A stretch of 64,000 nt of DNA from Marinobacter changyiensis (GCF_009193265.1 NZ_VZZZ01000007.1:62001-126000), one strand, 5' to 3'. Positions 52,984 through 62,536 are shown, counted from the first letter of the stretch. Numbers and translations are program-made. The notes: generated by a model not told the origin, from the sequence alone.

Positions 52984-53724
52984 TTACTTGCGGCTAATCT
53001 GACGAAGCGTTTTAAGGCGCGCTCGTATTTTCTTTTTAAGGTTGCGAAAGCCGAAGCTGGCGTTCTCCAGGCACGACGCTAACAGGTACCACGCAGACGA
53101 TGATTGTTCCCAGGTCAGAAAGTGCCTGGCATCCGGGCAGCTTCTCAAAAAACGGTGAACCTCCCTGGCTTTTTGCAATTCTGGCAGCAACCATGCTTTC
53201 TTTAACCGAAAATCAATAAACACCACCTTCTCTCCCCTAATCAGAAAGTTGGCAATTTGCGCATCGGTGCGAAGATAACCCCGTTGATGGAGGGCTTGTA
53301 TAGCCGAAAGCACTTGATGCGCATCATCTGGCCCGGCGGTGTGACCTTCCACAAAGTGGTAACAGACAAAGGAATCTGTCACCACGCCGCCCTGACGGCG
53401 TTCACAGGCCAGAACGGGATCCGGTGCGGCGAACCCCATGGACGCCATCAGTTCAAGATGCCTGAAGGTACGCAGTGCATCGCTCTCACGGAAACGAGTA
53501 AGTAGACGCTCCCACCGACGGCCGTTCCTTGCCCGGGGCACCTTCAGCAAAAACGCTTCGTTATGGAAGCGGACTTTGGCACTAAGGGTCCGCCAATTGT
53601 CACGAAAAACTTTTTCTCGAACCAGGTTACCATCAAATACAGAATCAACAAGTCGCTGGCTTGTCACCATATCCAGGTGCGACACCACATGACATTGCCG
53701 ATAATCAAACGAAATAGCCATCAT
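52984..53724 (-). CDS. RfaY/WaaY-like LPS kinase
   Basis: A kinase-like protein of about 246 aa resembling the heptose II kinase RfaY. FHNEAFLLKVPRARNGRRWE near 53-72 holds the ATP-site lysine, and YHFVEGHT near 125 is a hinge. The catalytic loop is YLRTDAQIANFLI near 150, and the metal-binding segment is VVFIDFRLKKAWL near 165. The catalytic loop lacks the HxD histidine (RTD instead of HxD), as in some RfaY proteins. The start is ATG 53724 or the adjacent ATG 53721, with AAGG upstream. It probably phosphorylates the inner core. It is close to the other phosphate-transfer genes. Confidence 0.72.
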   Translation of the reverse strand: MMAISFDYRQCHVVSHLDMVTSQRLVDSVFDGNLVREKVFRDNWRTLSAKVRFHNEAFLLKVPRARNGRRWERLLTRFRESDALRTFRHLELMASMGFAAPDPVLACERRQGGVVTDSFVCYHFVEGHTAGPDDAHQVLSAIQALHQRGYLRTDAQIANFLIRGEKVVFIDFRLKKAWLLPELQKAREVHRFLRSCPDARHFLTWEQSSSAWYLLASCLENASFGFRNLKKKIRARLKTLRQISRK

Positions 53725-53821
53725 CAGCCCTTGGCAGACATAAAAAGGCGCCCACAAAAAAATAGGCGCAAAAGCCGTATTCCCAGAAGCAGCAACACCG
53801 ACTCAAAACCCATATCGGCCT

Positions 53822-55099
53822 CTATTGAATGCTGTCCCTTTGATTAGTGGGAGAGAGCCTCGCACCACCATCATGCCCGGAATAGAAAACACCGCACAGA
53901 AACGCAAATGGAAACCAGAAAAACATCCAGTCCGCCGATGGGGGTGCCACTATTTTGGAGCCATCCGTAGTGTTCAGCATTATCGCCAAGAACAGCAGGG
54001 CAAGACCTGAGGAAATAAAAGCATTCGATTCACTATTATTTATAATCCTGGCTATCAAAGTTATAATAATTGAGAACAAACACAACAACGCAAATATTCC
54101 TGAGGAATAGTAAACACTCAAAAAAAGATTATGAGGATGCTCAATCCTTACGTTGGTCTCCTCCCTCAGCACCTTACCTGCAGGCGAGTCTTCGAAGGAT
54201 GCGGCTGAACCCGTGCCGAAGAAAAAAGACTCAGGTGGATTTTCTATTGTTGCCTGAAATATATCTAATCGATAGGAAGTTCCACGTTCCAGCATATTAT
54301 CGACCAATGGCGATAGCATGCCAAATATTACAACAAGGAAGAAAACTACCGAAGCGACAATCTTTACAAATGATCTTTTTCTTAGATCAAGATGTAAAAC
54401 CATCACAAAGAGCATGATAATCGTGTAGATTATTAGCGAGATCAAAGGACCTCTGCTTTGAGACATAAAGGTAAGAGAAAACAGGCTCAAAAAAGAGAAC
54501 GATACCAGACAGTAATCGAAAACACTGAGCGGTTTTACCTTACTCATCAGCACTAACCCTGCTGCCCACAAACACATAAGCGCAGACGGGCCCAGTATCG
54601 GGTGCCCCATAAAACCTACACCGGACATCCTGGCCGAATAATAACCCTGCCAAAAATGAATAACCATAGTTAATATTGAGACAATAAGGACGATCGAGAT
54701 AAATAAACGACTAAAAATACGTGGTCGCGTGGCCCAATAAAAGGAGGAAAGCGCAACCGCTATTATAAATATAATAGTAGTTGCTGACCACCTCAACGAT
54801 TGCAATACTTCTTTTAACTCTATGTTATGCAAAAAATTTGACAAGGCCACATAAAGAACAATAGAGCAGGCCGCAGAAACCAGCTTATCTTTTTTTATTA
54901 AATCCTTATAATTGTAAAATAATAAAATCACCAGTGATAACGTGACGCCAACAAAGAGAAATAAACGGGGCAATGCTTTCCAGGGTGTCATGAAAGACAA
55001 AGCAATAAAAGCTATAAGAGCTATGCTAAGCCAATAAATAACTCGCTTATTAAACGGATTGAGATTATCGCTCGATGAAACCACGTTAAGACCTATCAT
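53822..55099 (-). CDS. O-antigen ligase / polymerase family membrane protein
   Basis: A polytopic inner-membrane protein of about 425 aa with ten or more hydrophobic helices. It belongs to the Wzy_C/WaaL superfamily, judged from the helix pattern and the large periplasmic loop near 275-330 that contains RIEHPHNLFLSVYYSSGIFA. The helix-end motif is FMSQSRGPLISLIIY. It either ligates O-antigen to core or polymerises O-units; these cannot be told apart by eye. It is strongly AT-rich compared with the flanks. The start ATG 55099 overlaps the stealth gene's end. Confidence 0.85.
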   Translation of the reverse strand: MIGLNVVSSSDNLNPFNKRVIYWLSIALIAFIALSFMTPWKALPRLFLFVGVTLSLVILLFYNYKDLIKKDKLVSAACSIVLYVALSNFLHNIELKEVLQSLRWSATTIIFIIAVALSSFYWATRPRIFSRLFISIVLIVSILTMVIHFWQGYYSARMSGVGFMGHPILGPSALMCLWAAGLVLMSKVKPLSVFDYCLVSFSFLSLFSLTFMSQSRGPLISLIIYTIIMLFVMVLHLDLRKRSFVKIVASVVFFLVVIFGMLSPLVDNMLERGTSYRLDIFQATIENPPESFFFGTGSAASFEDSPAGKVLREETNVRIEHPHNLFLSVYYSSGIFALLCLFSIIITLIARIINNSESNAFISSGLALLFLAIMLNTTDGSKIVAPPSADWMFFWFPFAFLCGVFYSGHDGGARLSPTNQRDSIQ

Positions 55100-56081
55100 G
55101 ACCGAGACTTGAACAAACACTTCCTATATTTTCTGTCACCCAATCTCTCCAGTGTCGATAGAACAAATCGCCTGCCTCATCGAGGCTTTGGACACACAAA
55201 AAATGGCACTCGGCTCTCCCAGGTAATTCGTTCAAGGCGGAAATCATCTGATCCGGTGTCTGTTTATTCGGAGACAGATAAAGATCTTTGGGGCTATCGG
55301 ATATCTCAAATGAGCTTTGCTCAATTTCCAGATGATTAGCTACAGCAATAGGCCAAAATTGACTGTAATGTCTTAGAGGATGCGATGCATTCTCAATGAA
55401 TCGTTCAGGATGACGGATGAAAAATTTTTCCAAAGTGGATTTTCTGACCGGATGAGGGATGTGCCCAGCAGCCAAAAACCTGTTTGCCTCTGGGGCCACC
55501 AATGCTGCGCCTCTGGATTGCGCAAGTCGGTTGGTAGCGCGAGCCATGCCAAGACGCTCTTTCACTTGTCTACTCACCGTCGATCTTATTAACGGCTGCC
55601 ACTTTCCTCTGAGGACAACTTTTTCTTCTTTAAAGAAAACTTCTTTTCCCGTTGGCTTTAAAAAAGCCAAGTCATCATTCATGTAAATAAATTTTTCTGC
55701 TAACCCGGGGATACGCCAGATCATTGACTCGATCGCCAAGCTATTAAAGACTGGAAGTAAGCTTTCATAGCCTTTAAATATATCAACATGATCAATCAAT
55801 ATTATTCGATCCCGGATTGCCTGGGGCAAGTTATCATCCATAAAATCGGGGCGCTGATTATCCGTGACTATGAATATTTTTCGCACCCATGGTGCGAAAC
55901 GCAAAACGGATGCCACACAAAACTCAATCTCACCCATGTCTGAATAACGAGTAGGTTTGGCTGATTTAGGTGTTTTGGTGTGCTCTTTCCCCAGATAGGC
56001 CTGTAACTTGCCGGCATGCTTTGGATCACTGCCATCGACCCATGGTATGACAACATCAATTTCATCTGAAAATCCTGACAC
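55086..56081 (-). CDS. Stealth-family polysaccharide phosphotransferase
   Basis: A 331-aa protein with the Stealth conserved regions. CR1 is IDVVIPWVDGSDP (8-20). CR2 is RYSDMGEIEFCVASVLRFAP followed by WVRKIFIVTDNQRPDF (45-80). CR3 lies around KFIYMNDDLAFLKP near 138, with NDD at the expected position. Stealth enzymes transfer sugar-1-phosphate groups (hexose- or GlcNAc-1-phosphate) in capsule and glycan synthesis. Here it likely builds a phosphodiester-linked unit of the surface polysaccharide. It is AT-rich, adjacent to the ligase/polymerase, and overlaps it by 14 bp. Confidence 0.88.
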   Translation of the reverse strand: MSGFSDEIDVVIPWVDGSDPKHAGKLQAYLGKEHTKTPKSAKPTRYSDMGEIEFCVASVLRFAPWVRKIFIVTDNQRPDFMDDNLPQAIRDRIILIDHVDIFKGYESLLPVFNSLAIESMIWRIPGLAEKFIYMNDDLAFLKPTGKEVFFKEEKVVLRGKWQPLIRSTVSRQVKERLGMARATNRLAQSRGAALVAPEANRFLAAGHIPHPVRKSTLEKFFIRHPERFIENASHPLRHYSQFWPIAVANHLEIEQSSFEISDSPKDLYLSPNKQTPDQMISALNELPGRAECHFLCVQSLDEAGDLFYRHWRDWVTENIGSVCSSLGHDRS

Positions 56082-56169
56082 TCAACCTCCCAGGTAATTC
56101 GTAATCATCGTAAGTCTGACTTAGTTAAACTGTAACAGCGACATGGAGCTGTTTTCGGATCTGGGAGAT

Positions 56170-56889
56170 TCACCAGCGGTATGCGCTCACCAAATGCTTC
56201 CATAACTGCTCGCGGCGTTTTTCCGGGATAGACTGGCAACGCTTTTCTACCGACCGACGGAGCCTGTTGAGATTCGCTCTTTTCCACGTTGCTTCGCTCG
56301 GACCCTCGGCCCTGAGCCGGCAACGATCAAAATCAATCAAATACACCTGACCCTGCGCCACCAGGATGTTGTCACAGTTCAGGTCCACATGGTCCAGACC
56401 GGCGTTGTGAAACCGACGAACCACCCGACCAACCTCCTGCCATAAATCCACAAGATCAAGTTCTGGAGATTCCGGAAAGGGTTCAGCCGCCGGTATTCTC
56501 TCCACCAATATGGCAGCTTCGTACCATAAACCATGATATCTGGCAGCATAGGCTGCGATGGCCTTGGGAACAGGCAGACCTCTTTGCCCGAGCGTCTGGA
56601 GCAACCTGAACTCTGCCAGCGACCGGGCTCGATGAAATCCGGTAAACACGTAACCTCGCTCGGAAAACCGCGCCATCATTCCGCCACGGAGATAATGCCG
56701 GAGTACCATCTCGGTCGTTTCAGTCTTTACAAACCAGGCACCACCGCGCCCCCCGGCCGTCACTGGAGTGGCTTTTTCCCCCCAGTATTGTGGCGTAAAC
56801 CAGTTTGCCGAAACGTTCTGGTAGTCAGGATCAGCCAAGAGCACGGCATCTTGCCTTATGCTGGTCAGATTGTCTGCTCCTGCCCTCAA
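56170..56889 (-). CDS. kdkA: 3-deoxy-D-manno-octulosonic acid (Kdo) kinase
   Basis: A 239-aa kinase that phosphorylates Kdo at O-4 in lipid A-Kdo. It has GGRGGAWFVKTETTEMVLRH (glycine-rich loop and lysine) near 46-65 and RHYLRGGMMARFSERGYVFT near 64-83. The catalytic loop is DHVDLNCDNILV near 166, and the DFG-like motif is LIDFDRC near 184. The start is TTG 56889, since no ATG or GTG precedes in frame before the divergent gene. It is divergent from the heptosyltransferase, sharing a short intergenic region. Confidence 0.9.
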   Translation of the reverse strand: MRAGADNLTSIRQDAVLLADPDYQNVSANWFTPQYWGEKATPVTAGGRGGAWFVKTETTEMVLRHYLRGGMMARFSERGYVFTGFHRARSLAEFRLLQTLGQRGLPVPKAIAAYAARYHGLWYEAAILVERIPAAEPFPESPELDLVDLWQEVGRVVRRFHNAGLDHVDLNCDNILVAQGQVYLIDFDRCRLRAEGPSEATWKRANLNRLRRSVEKRCQSIPEKRREQLWKHLVSAYRW

Positions 56890-57015
56890 TAGGTAGTCAT
56901 CCTCTGCAGTCGTTTTACCTTTGCGCCCCTCAAGACGTCCTTGGGCGAGTGCGTTACAATATTGCGCAGTTTACCAACGAACATCGATAAAGCTCCACCA
57001 ACCTTGATCCAAAAA

Positions 57016-58065
57016 GTGAAACGACCTGACGTGATTGATTCGATATGCATCCTGCGCCTCTCCGCTATCGGCGATGTCACCCACGTCATCCCGGTGGTGC
57101 TGAGCCTTCAGGAGCAGTTACCTGACGTAAAAATTACCTGGGTTATCGGCAAGCTTGAGGCAAAACTGATCGGTGACCTGCCCGGTGTCGAATTCATCAT
57201 CTTCGACAAGAAAGCCGGTCGAAAGGGCTATGCCGAACTGCGCCGCGCCATGAAAGGGCGCCGTTTTGACGCCCTGCTCCATATGCAGGTAGCCCTTCGT
57301 GCCAATCTGGCCGCGGCACTGATCCCGGCGGCGATCAAAGTCGGTTATGACAAGGCTCGAAGCAAGGACCTCCACAGCCTGTTTATCAATCGACGTATTG
57401 AGGCGCAGCCGGAGCAGCATGTTCGTGATTGTCTGGCCAGTTTCCTTGAGCCTCTGGGTTTGGCCCCGGCTCCGCCCAGATGGCACATTCCGCTGACGGC
57501 GGCAGATCATGCTTTTGCCCGCGAACACCTGGCGCCTGACCGGATCAACCTGGTGATCAGCCCCTGCGCGAGCCATCCTCTGCGTAACTGGTCGCCAGCA
57601 CGGTATGCCGCCCTGGCAGATTACGCCGCAGGCCGGCATAACGCCAACGTCATTCTGGTGGGCAGCCCGGCGGAGTCTGAAAAAGTGGTCTGCAGGGAGA
57701 TTGAAAACCGGATGAGCGAAGCGGTGGTGAATATCTGCGGCCAGGACACCCTCAAACAATTGACGGCGCTGCTTGCGGGTGCGGATTTGCTGGTGTCGCC
57801 GGACACTGGCCCCGCTCATATCGCCAGCGCGATGGGAGCGGACGTGCTCGGGCTTTATGCCGCCAGCAATCCGGACCGCTCCGGCCCCTATAACTCCCTG
57901 GGCTGGTGCGTAAATCGCTACCCGGAAGCCTTACAGAAGTTCACCGGGAAAACCGTCTCTGAAGCGCGCTGGGGGGCAAAAGCCGAATTTGAGGGCGCGA
58001 TGGAAATGATCTCGGTCGCCGATGCGACCAGCATGCTGGACCGGTGGGTTGCGGCAACGCGATAA
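57016..58065 (+). CDS. Glycosyltransferase family 9 (heptosyltransferase)
   Basis: A GT9 enzyme of about 350 aa, probably heptosyltransferase I (WaaC), adding L-glycero-D-manno-heptose to Kdo. The N-terminal SICILRLSAIGDVTHVIPVV is diagnostic. The donor motif lies in LLVSPDTGPAHIASAMGADV near 257, and the C-terminal region SNPDRSGPYNSLGWCVNRYP near 285 is typical. The start is ambiguous: GTG 57016 (MKRPDVIDSICILRLSAIGD) or GTG 57031. The frame is open further upstream to 56941. It is divergent from the Kdo kinase. Confidence 0.88.
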   Translation: MKRPDVIDSICILRLSAIGDVTHVIPVVLSLQEQLPDVKITWVIGKLEAKLIGDLPGVEFIIFDKKAGRKGYAELRRAMKGRRFDALLHMQVALRANLAAALIPAAIKVGYDKARSKDLHSLFINRRIEAQPEQHVRDCLASFLEPLGLAPAPPRWHIPLTAADHAFAREHLAPDRINLVISPCASHPLRNWSPARYAALADYAAGRHNANVILVGSPAESEKVVCREIENRMSEAVVNICGQDTLKQLTALLAGADLLVSPDTGPAHIASAMGADVLGLYAASNPDRSGPYNSLGWCVNRYPEALQKFTGKTVSEARWGAKAEFEGAMEMISVADATSMLDRWVAATR

Positions 58066-58105
58066 TCGCCGCAACCTCCTATGGCAGAACCCCTATGGCA
58101 AGTGC

Positions 58106-58510
58106 TTACTTCCTTGCGGTGTAATCCTGATAGGACTTTTCTTCCACGAATCGTGAGCCGAGGGCCAGGTTCACTTCTTTCTTGATCGCCGCACGCCGGT
58201 CATTGGTCACGTAGACGGCACGGGCCAGTTCAATAAATCGTGAACCGAAATTCTGGGCGGCTTCCTGATCCCGAATATCATCCTCGATCACCCAAAGCTC
58301 CTCGTTGACAGCCTTAAGCTGGGCACGCAGGTCAGCGATGACGGACGCGTCCTGAACGGCTTCATCCCAGGTACGACTCAGCTCGTCCAGCTCCAGCCGC
58401 ACATTTCTGACCTTCGCAGCATCCGCAATGCGCTCGGATTTAATTTCCAGAATGGTGATCTTGTCCAGTACTTCGCCGAAGGAGACCGGCACTTTGATTA
58501 CGTCTGCCAT
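58106..58510 (-). CDS. DUF6165 family protein
   Basis: A 134-aa soluble, mostly helical protein of the DUF6165 family. It begins ADVIKVPVSFGEVLDKITIL and is charged and coiled-coil-like (KAVNEELWVIEDDIRDQEAA). The family is often located near LPS core or heptosyltransferase genes, which fits this position. The function is unknown. It is convergent with the GT9 gene (41 bp) and lies downstream of ilvE. Confidence 0.85.
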   Translation of the reverse strand: MADVIKVPVSFGEVLDKITILEIKSERIADAAKVRNVRLELDELSRTWDEAVQDASVIADLRAQLKAVNEELWVIEDDIRDQEAAQNFGSRFIELARAVYVTNDRRAAIKKEVNLALGSRFVEEKSYQDYTARK

Positions 58511-58548
58511 TGGGGTGTCCTGCAGGTTGGTTAATCGGGTTCAAAGCA

Positions 58549-58582
58549 AGGCCGTCGTGCTGCAATGCAGTCAGGACGGCCT
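58549..58582 (-). terminator. Nested hairpin between ilvE and the DUF6165 gene
   Basis: AGGCCGTC (58549-58556) pairs perfectly with GACGGCCT (58575-58582). An inner CTGCA-A-TGCAG palindrome is at 58560-58570. On the minus strand it follows the ilvE stop by 42 bp. The T-run after it is weak (TTGCTTTG), so it may be a partial terminator or an mRNA-stabilising hairpin. Confidence 0.4.
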
Positions 58583-58623
58583 GTACTTTTGTTAAGGACT
58601 ATTCAAGGACTATTTAAGATCTA

Positions 58624-59550
58624 TCAGCTCCGGGTGTGGGACAGCCAACCGGCATTTTCTGCGCGTTTGCCCTTCACCGCATCGAAGTACATGCTTTGCA
58701 GCTTCTCGGTCAACGGGCCGCGCTTGCCAGCGCCGATCACCCGGCCATCCAGCTCACGAATCGGCAGCACTTCTGCCGCCGTGCCGGTGAAGAACGCTTC
58801 GTCCGCGACATACACCTCATCCCGGGTAATGCGGCGCTCGCGAACCGGAATATCAAGCTCTTTGCAGAACTCGAGAATGGTCTGGCGGGTAATGCCTTCC
58901 AGACAGGACGTCAGTTCGGGGGTATGCAACACGCCGTCGCGATAGATGAAGACGTTTTCTCCGGAACCTTCCGAGACATAGCCTTCGTTATCCAGCAGCA
59001 GAGCCTCTTCGCAACCACAGGCTATCGCTTCGTTCAGCGCCAGCATGGAGTTGATATAGTTGCCGTTCGCCTTGGCCTTGCACATCGTGATATTGACATG
59101 GTGGCGGGTATAGGAAGAGGTGCGCACCTTGATGCCCAGTTCTTTTGCTTCCGGCGACATGTAGGACGGCCAGCTCCAGGCTGCAACCATCAGGTGCACC
59201 TTGAGGTTGTCCGCTCGCAGTCCCATGCCCTCTGAGCCCAGAAATGCCATCGGGCGAATGTAGGCTTCGTCGAGATTGTTCTCGCGCACGGCGCTGAGCT
59301 GGGCATCGTTTACCTGATCTTTGGTAAACGGCATTTTCATATTGAGAATATGGGCAGAACGGAACAGGCGGTCGGTGTGTTCTTTCAAACGAAAGATCGC
59401 CGGGCCCTTATCGGTATTGTAGGCTCGCACACCCTCAAAACAGCCCATGCCGTAATGCAGTGTGTGAGTTAATACATGAACCTTGGCGTCGCGCCAAGGA
59501 ATCATCTCACCATCCAGCCAGATCAGGCCATCACGATCCGCCATTGACAT
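58624..59550 (-). CDS. ilvE: Branched-chain amino acid aminotransferase
   Basis: A 308-aa fold-type IV PLP enzyme that transaminates valine, leucine and isoleucine keto acids. It has GLIWLDGEMIPWRDAKVHVL at the start and HYGMGCFEGVRAYNT near 32-46. The PLP lysine lies in CKAKANGNYINSMLALNEA near 160, and VSEGSGENVF near 197 binds the phosphate. The length is normal. The neighbour pairing with glnE is common in pseudomonads. A nested hairpin follows the gene. Confidence 0.96.
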   Translation of the reverse strand: MSMADRDGLIWLDGEMIPWRDAKVHVLTHTLHYGMGCFEGVRAYNTDKGPAIFRLKEHTDRLFRSAHILNMKMPFTKDQVNDAQLSAVRENNLDEAYIRPMAFLGSEGMGLRADNLKVHLMVAAWSWPSYMSPEAKELGIKVRTSSYTRHHVNITMCKAKANGNYINSMLALNEAIACGCEEALLLDNEGYVSEGSGENVFIYRDGVLHTPELTSCLEGITRQTILEFCKELDIPVRERRITRDEVYVADEAFFTGTAAEVLPIRELDGRVIGAGKRGPLTEKLQSMYFDAVKGKRAENAGWLSHTRS

Positions 59551-59605
59551 TGTTCTTGCTCCTAAGCAGGCAAATTCCGGAAAGGCAGCATTCTAGCAGG
59601 AAAAA

Positions 59606-62536
59606 TCATCGGGACGAAGCGTCCGACGATACCTGCATGACCCGCTGCCACATCGATTGTATGTACTCGCGCTCCGACGGAAACGCATCCGGCTCGACCT
59701 GGCTGTTGAGGTTCTGGAGAGCCCGGCGATGGATGGTCGAGCGCAAGGTGATGTAGGCATCCCGCAGCTTCTCGGTATCCTCAACTTCCAGTACCCCCAC
59801 CCGGCCCAGCTCCTCCAGTTGCCGGATATTATCGGACCATTGGGTCAGAGCCGGATGGCTGGAAGCATGGGCCAGCATCAGAAACTGCACCATGAATTCG
59901 ATGTCAATAATGCCGCCATAGTCATGCTTGAGGTGAAATACCTTCGGCGTCTTGCCTGAACCTGTGGAGGTGCCAAGAGACGTGCGCATTTTTTCCCGCA
60001 TGTCGATGACGTCGGTCCGCAGTTTCTCGATATCACGTTCTTCACACAGAATATCGTGTCGCAGGGCCTCGAAAGCCTCAAGCGTCTCGAGGCAGCCCGC
60101 CACACCCCGGGCTCGGGCCAGAGCCTGGTGCTCCCAGGTCCAGGCATCCTGGCGCTGGTACTTCTCAAAGGCACTCAAGGTGCTGACCGGCAGGCCCGAG
60201 TTTCCGGATGGGCGCAACCGCATGTCGATTTCATAGAGCTGGCCGGCCGGGGTCTGGGTATTCAGAATATGCACGATCCGCTGCGCCAGCCGGGTGTAGA
60301 ACACCGAATTATCAATGGATTTTTCACCGTCGGTAGACTGCTGAGGATCAGCATCGTGCACGAAGACCAGGTCGAGATCGGAGGTGTATCCAAGCTCAAC
60401 CCCCCCGAGCTTGCCATAACCGATGATCGCAAAATCGGTGTCACAGATCGACCCATCCGGACGCCGGGGGTGGCCGTAACGGCTCACCAGATTAGAGAAT
60501 GCCACATCAATCACATGGTCCAGGACTACCTCGGCGATCCAGGTCAGGTAATCACTCACTTTCATCAACGGCAACGTGCCTCTCAGCTCCGAAGCCGCCA
60601 CCCGCAAAATATGAGCCTTCTTGAAATGCCGCAGGGACTCCATCTGTTCTTCCAGATCCTCGTAGGGAATCCTCAACATCTGCTGGCGCAAGTCGTCCTG
60701 TAGCTCAGCCTTGGTCGGCGGGTGGTAAAGACTCTCCGCATTGAGCAATTCGTCCAGCAGCAACGGGGTTTCCGCCAGTTGTCTGGCAATCCAGGGGCTT
60801 TCACTACACAGGCGCACCAGCTGCGTTCGCGCTCCGGGATTCTCGAGCAGCAATACCAGATAGGCCGTCCGTCTGAGGACCGCCTCCACCAGCAGTAAAA
60901 CCCGCCCCAGAGTCTCGGAGGACTTCTCGACGTGGGTCAAGGCTTCCAGCAAAACCGGCATTACCTGATTGAGGCGACGGCGACCCTGAGTCTGCATGGT
61001 TTGCACCGGCCGGCCTTTACGCAGGTCCGCCAGGGCTTTGACACTGTCTTCCGCTTGCTCAAAGCCCTGCCCGGATAACCAGGTTACAGCGGTTTCGTCA
61101 TCCATCTCACCCAACCAGAGTTCTTTCCAGCCATCGTCCAGCGGAGCCACTTCCTCGTCTTCCTCGTCGGTGGTTATGATGTCGGAGAAGTGCTGGGCCA
61201 CCCGGTCACGATGCTTGTCGAGCTCCGCTACGCAGGCAGACCAGTCGTCACAGCCCATGGCCAGCGCTATCCGCGCCTGGGTAAAGGCATCTTCGGGCAA
61301 CAGCTGAGTCTGCTGGTCATCAACTCCCTGGAGAGCGTGCTCCAGGTTCCGCAGAAAAACATAGGCATTGCGGAGTTCACCGACCACCTCCTGGGGCAGC
61401 AGCTCAAGCCGTTCCAGCTCCGACAGAATTGGCAGTAGTTCCCGTTGCTGCAGTTCCCGGTCACGACCGCCCCGAATCAGCTGGAATGCCTGCACCACAA
61501 ACTCGATTTCCCGAATGCCACCACTGCCGAGCTTGATATTGTTTTCCAGCCCCTTGCGGCGAACTTCCCGGCTGATCATCGATTTCATATTCCGCAGGGA
61601 TTCAAAGGCACTGAAATCAATGTATTTCCGGTAGACGAAAGGTCTCAGGCTGTCCATCAACACCTTTCCCATCGCCTGGTCCCCGGCGACCACCCGCGCC
61701 TTGACCATGGCGTAACGCTCCCAATCCCGGCCCTGGTCCTGGTAATAGGTCTCAAGGGCTGAAAAGCTCATGGCGAGGGCACCACTCTGCCCGTAGGGCC
61801 GTAGCCGCATGTCCACCCGGAACACGAAACCGTCCCCGGTATTCTGATCCAGCGCCTGAATCAGTCGTTGGCCAAGGCGAACAAAAAACTGTTCATTGTC
61901 GATAGAGCGACTGCCATCCCTGGTTTCGCCTTTGCTCGGATAAGCGAATATAAGGTCAATGTCCGATGATACGTTGAGTTCACGCCCACCCAGCTTACCC
62001 ATGCCCAGCACCACCATCTTCTGAGGCGACTCTTCACCAGACAGCGGATTGATTCCCCAAGGCGTGCCTGACTGCCCGCAGGCATCTTTATACAGCCAGT
62101 CCAGCGCACCATCGATGCAGGTATCCGCCAGTTCGCTGGTCGCCGCCATAGTTTCGGCGAGATCCGACCAGCCCATCAGGTCACGCCAGATGATGCGGAA
62201 CTGGCTTTCCATGCGGAACTGGCGAAGTGCCCTGTGGAGTTGTGGCTCATCGCTTACCGGGCTGAGATATTGCTGCCAGCGTGTCTTCAGGTACTCGGGC
62301 GTTACGGGATCCCGGAGTGAGCGCGATGAGGCAAGTCTTGCCATGGCTTCAGGATGACGCTGCAGGCTGTGCTTGATGAAGTCGCTACGGGCAATGCCAT
62401 GGAGAACATCGGCCTCGGTCACCTCGGGCATCGCTTGCAACCAATCGAGCCCCGCGTCCGCTTTCAGCCCTGCCAATGCTTCGGAAGCCATTGACTGCAC
62501 TTGTTCCGGAAGCCCGTCAATCTGCGTCTCCATCAT
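59606..62536 (-). CDS. glnE: Glutamine synthetase adenylyltransferase/deadenylase
   Basis: GlnE reversibly adenylylates glutamine synthetase in response to PII and glutamine. The 976-aa protein has two nucleotidyltransferase domains. The deadenylylase domain at the N-terminus has VVLGMGKLGGRELNVSSDID near residue 180, and the adenylyltransferase domain at the C-terminus has IGYGKLGGVELGYTSDLDLV near 706-725. Each has the G-K-L-G-G-x-E-L and D-x-D signature. Helical linker regions separate them. Both active sites look intact, and the length matches the family. Confidence 0.96.
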   Translation of the reverse strand: MMETQIDGLPEQVQSMASEALAGLKADAGLDWLQAMPEVTEADVLHGIARSDFIKHSLQRHPEAMARLASSRSLRDPVTPEYLKTRWQQYLSPVSDEPQLHRALRQFRMESQFRIIWRDLMGWSDLAETMAATSELADTCIDGALDWLYKDACGQSGTPWGINPLSGEESPQKMVVLGMGKLGGRELNVSSDIDLIFAYPSKGETRDGSRSIDNEQFFVRLGQRLIQALDQNTGDGFVFRVDMRLRPYGQSGALAMSFSALETYYQDQGRDWERYAMVKARVVAGDQAMGKVLMDSLRPFVYRKYIDFSAFESLRNMKSMISREVRRKGLENNIKLGSGGIREIEFVVQAFQLIRGGRDRELQQRELLPILSELERLELLPQEVVGELRNAYVFLRNLEHALQGVDDQQTQLLPEDAFTQARIALAMGCDDWSACVAELDKHRDRVAQHFSDIITTDEEDEEVAPLDDGWKELWLGEMDDETAVTWLSGQGFEQAEDSVKALADLRKGRPVQTMQTQGRRRLNQVMPVLLEALTHVEKSSETLGRVLLLVEAVLRRTAYLVLLLENPGARTQLVRLCSESPWIARQLAETPLLLDELLNAESLYHPPTKAELQDDLRQQMLRIPYEDLEEQMESLRHFKKAHILRVAASELRGTLPLMKVSDYLTWIAEVVLDHVIDVAFSNLVSRYGHPRRPDGSICDTDFAIIGYGKLGGVELGYTSDLDLVFVHDADPQQSTDGEKSIDNSVFYTRLAQRIVHILNTQTPAGQLYEIDMRLRPSGNSGLPVSTLSAFEKYQRQDAWTWEHQALARARGVAGCLETLEAFEALRHDILCEERDIEKLRTDVIDMREKMRTSLGTSTGSGKTPKVFHLKHDYGGIIDIEFMVQFLMLAHASSHPALTQWSDNIRQLEELGRVGVLEVEDTEKLRDAYITLRSTIHRRALQNLNSQVEPDAFPSEREYIQSMWQRVMQVSSDASSR

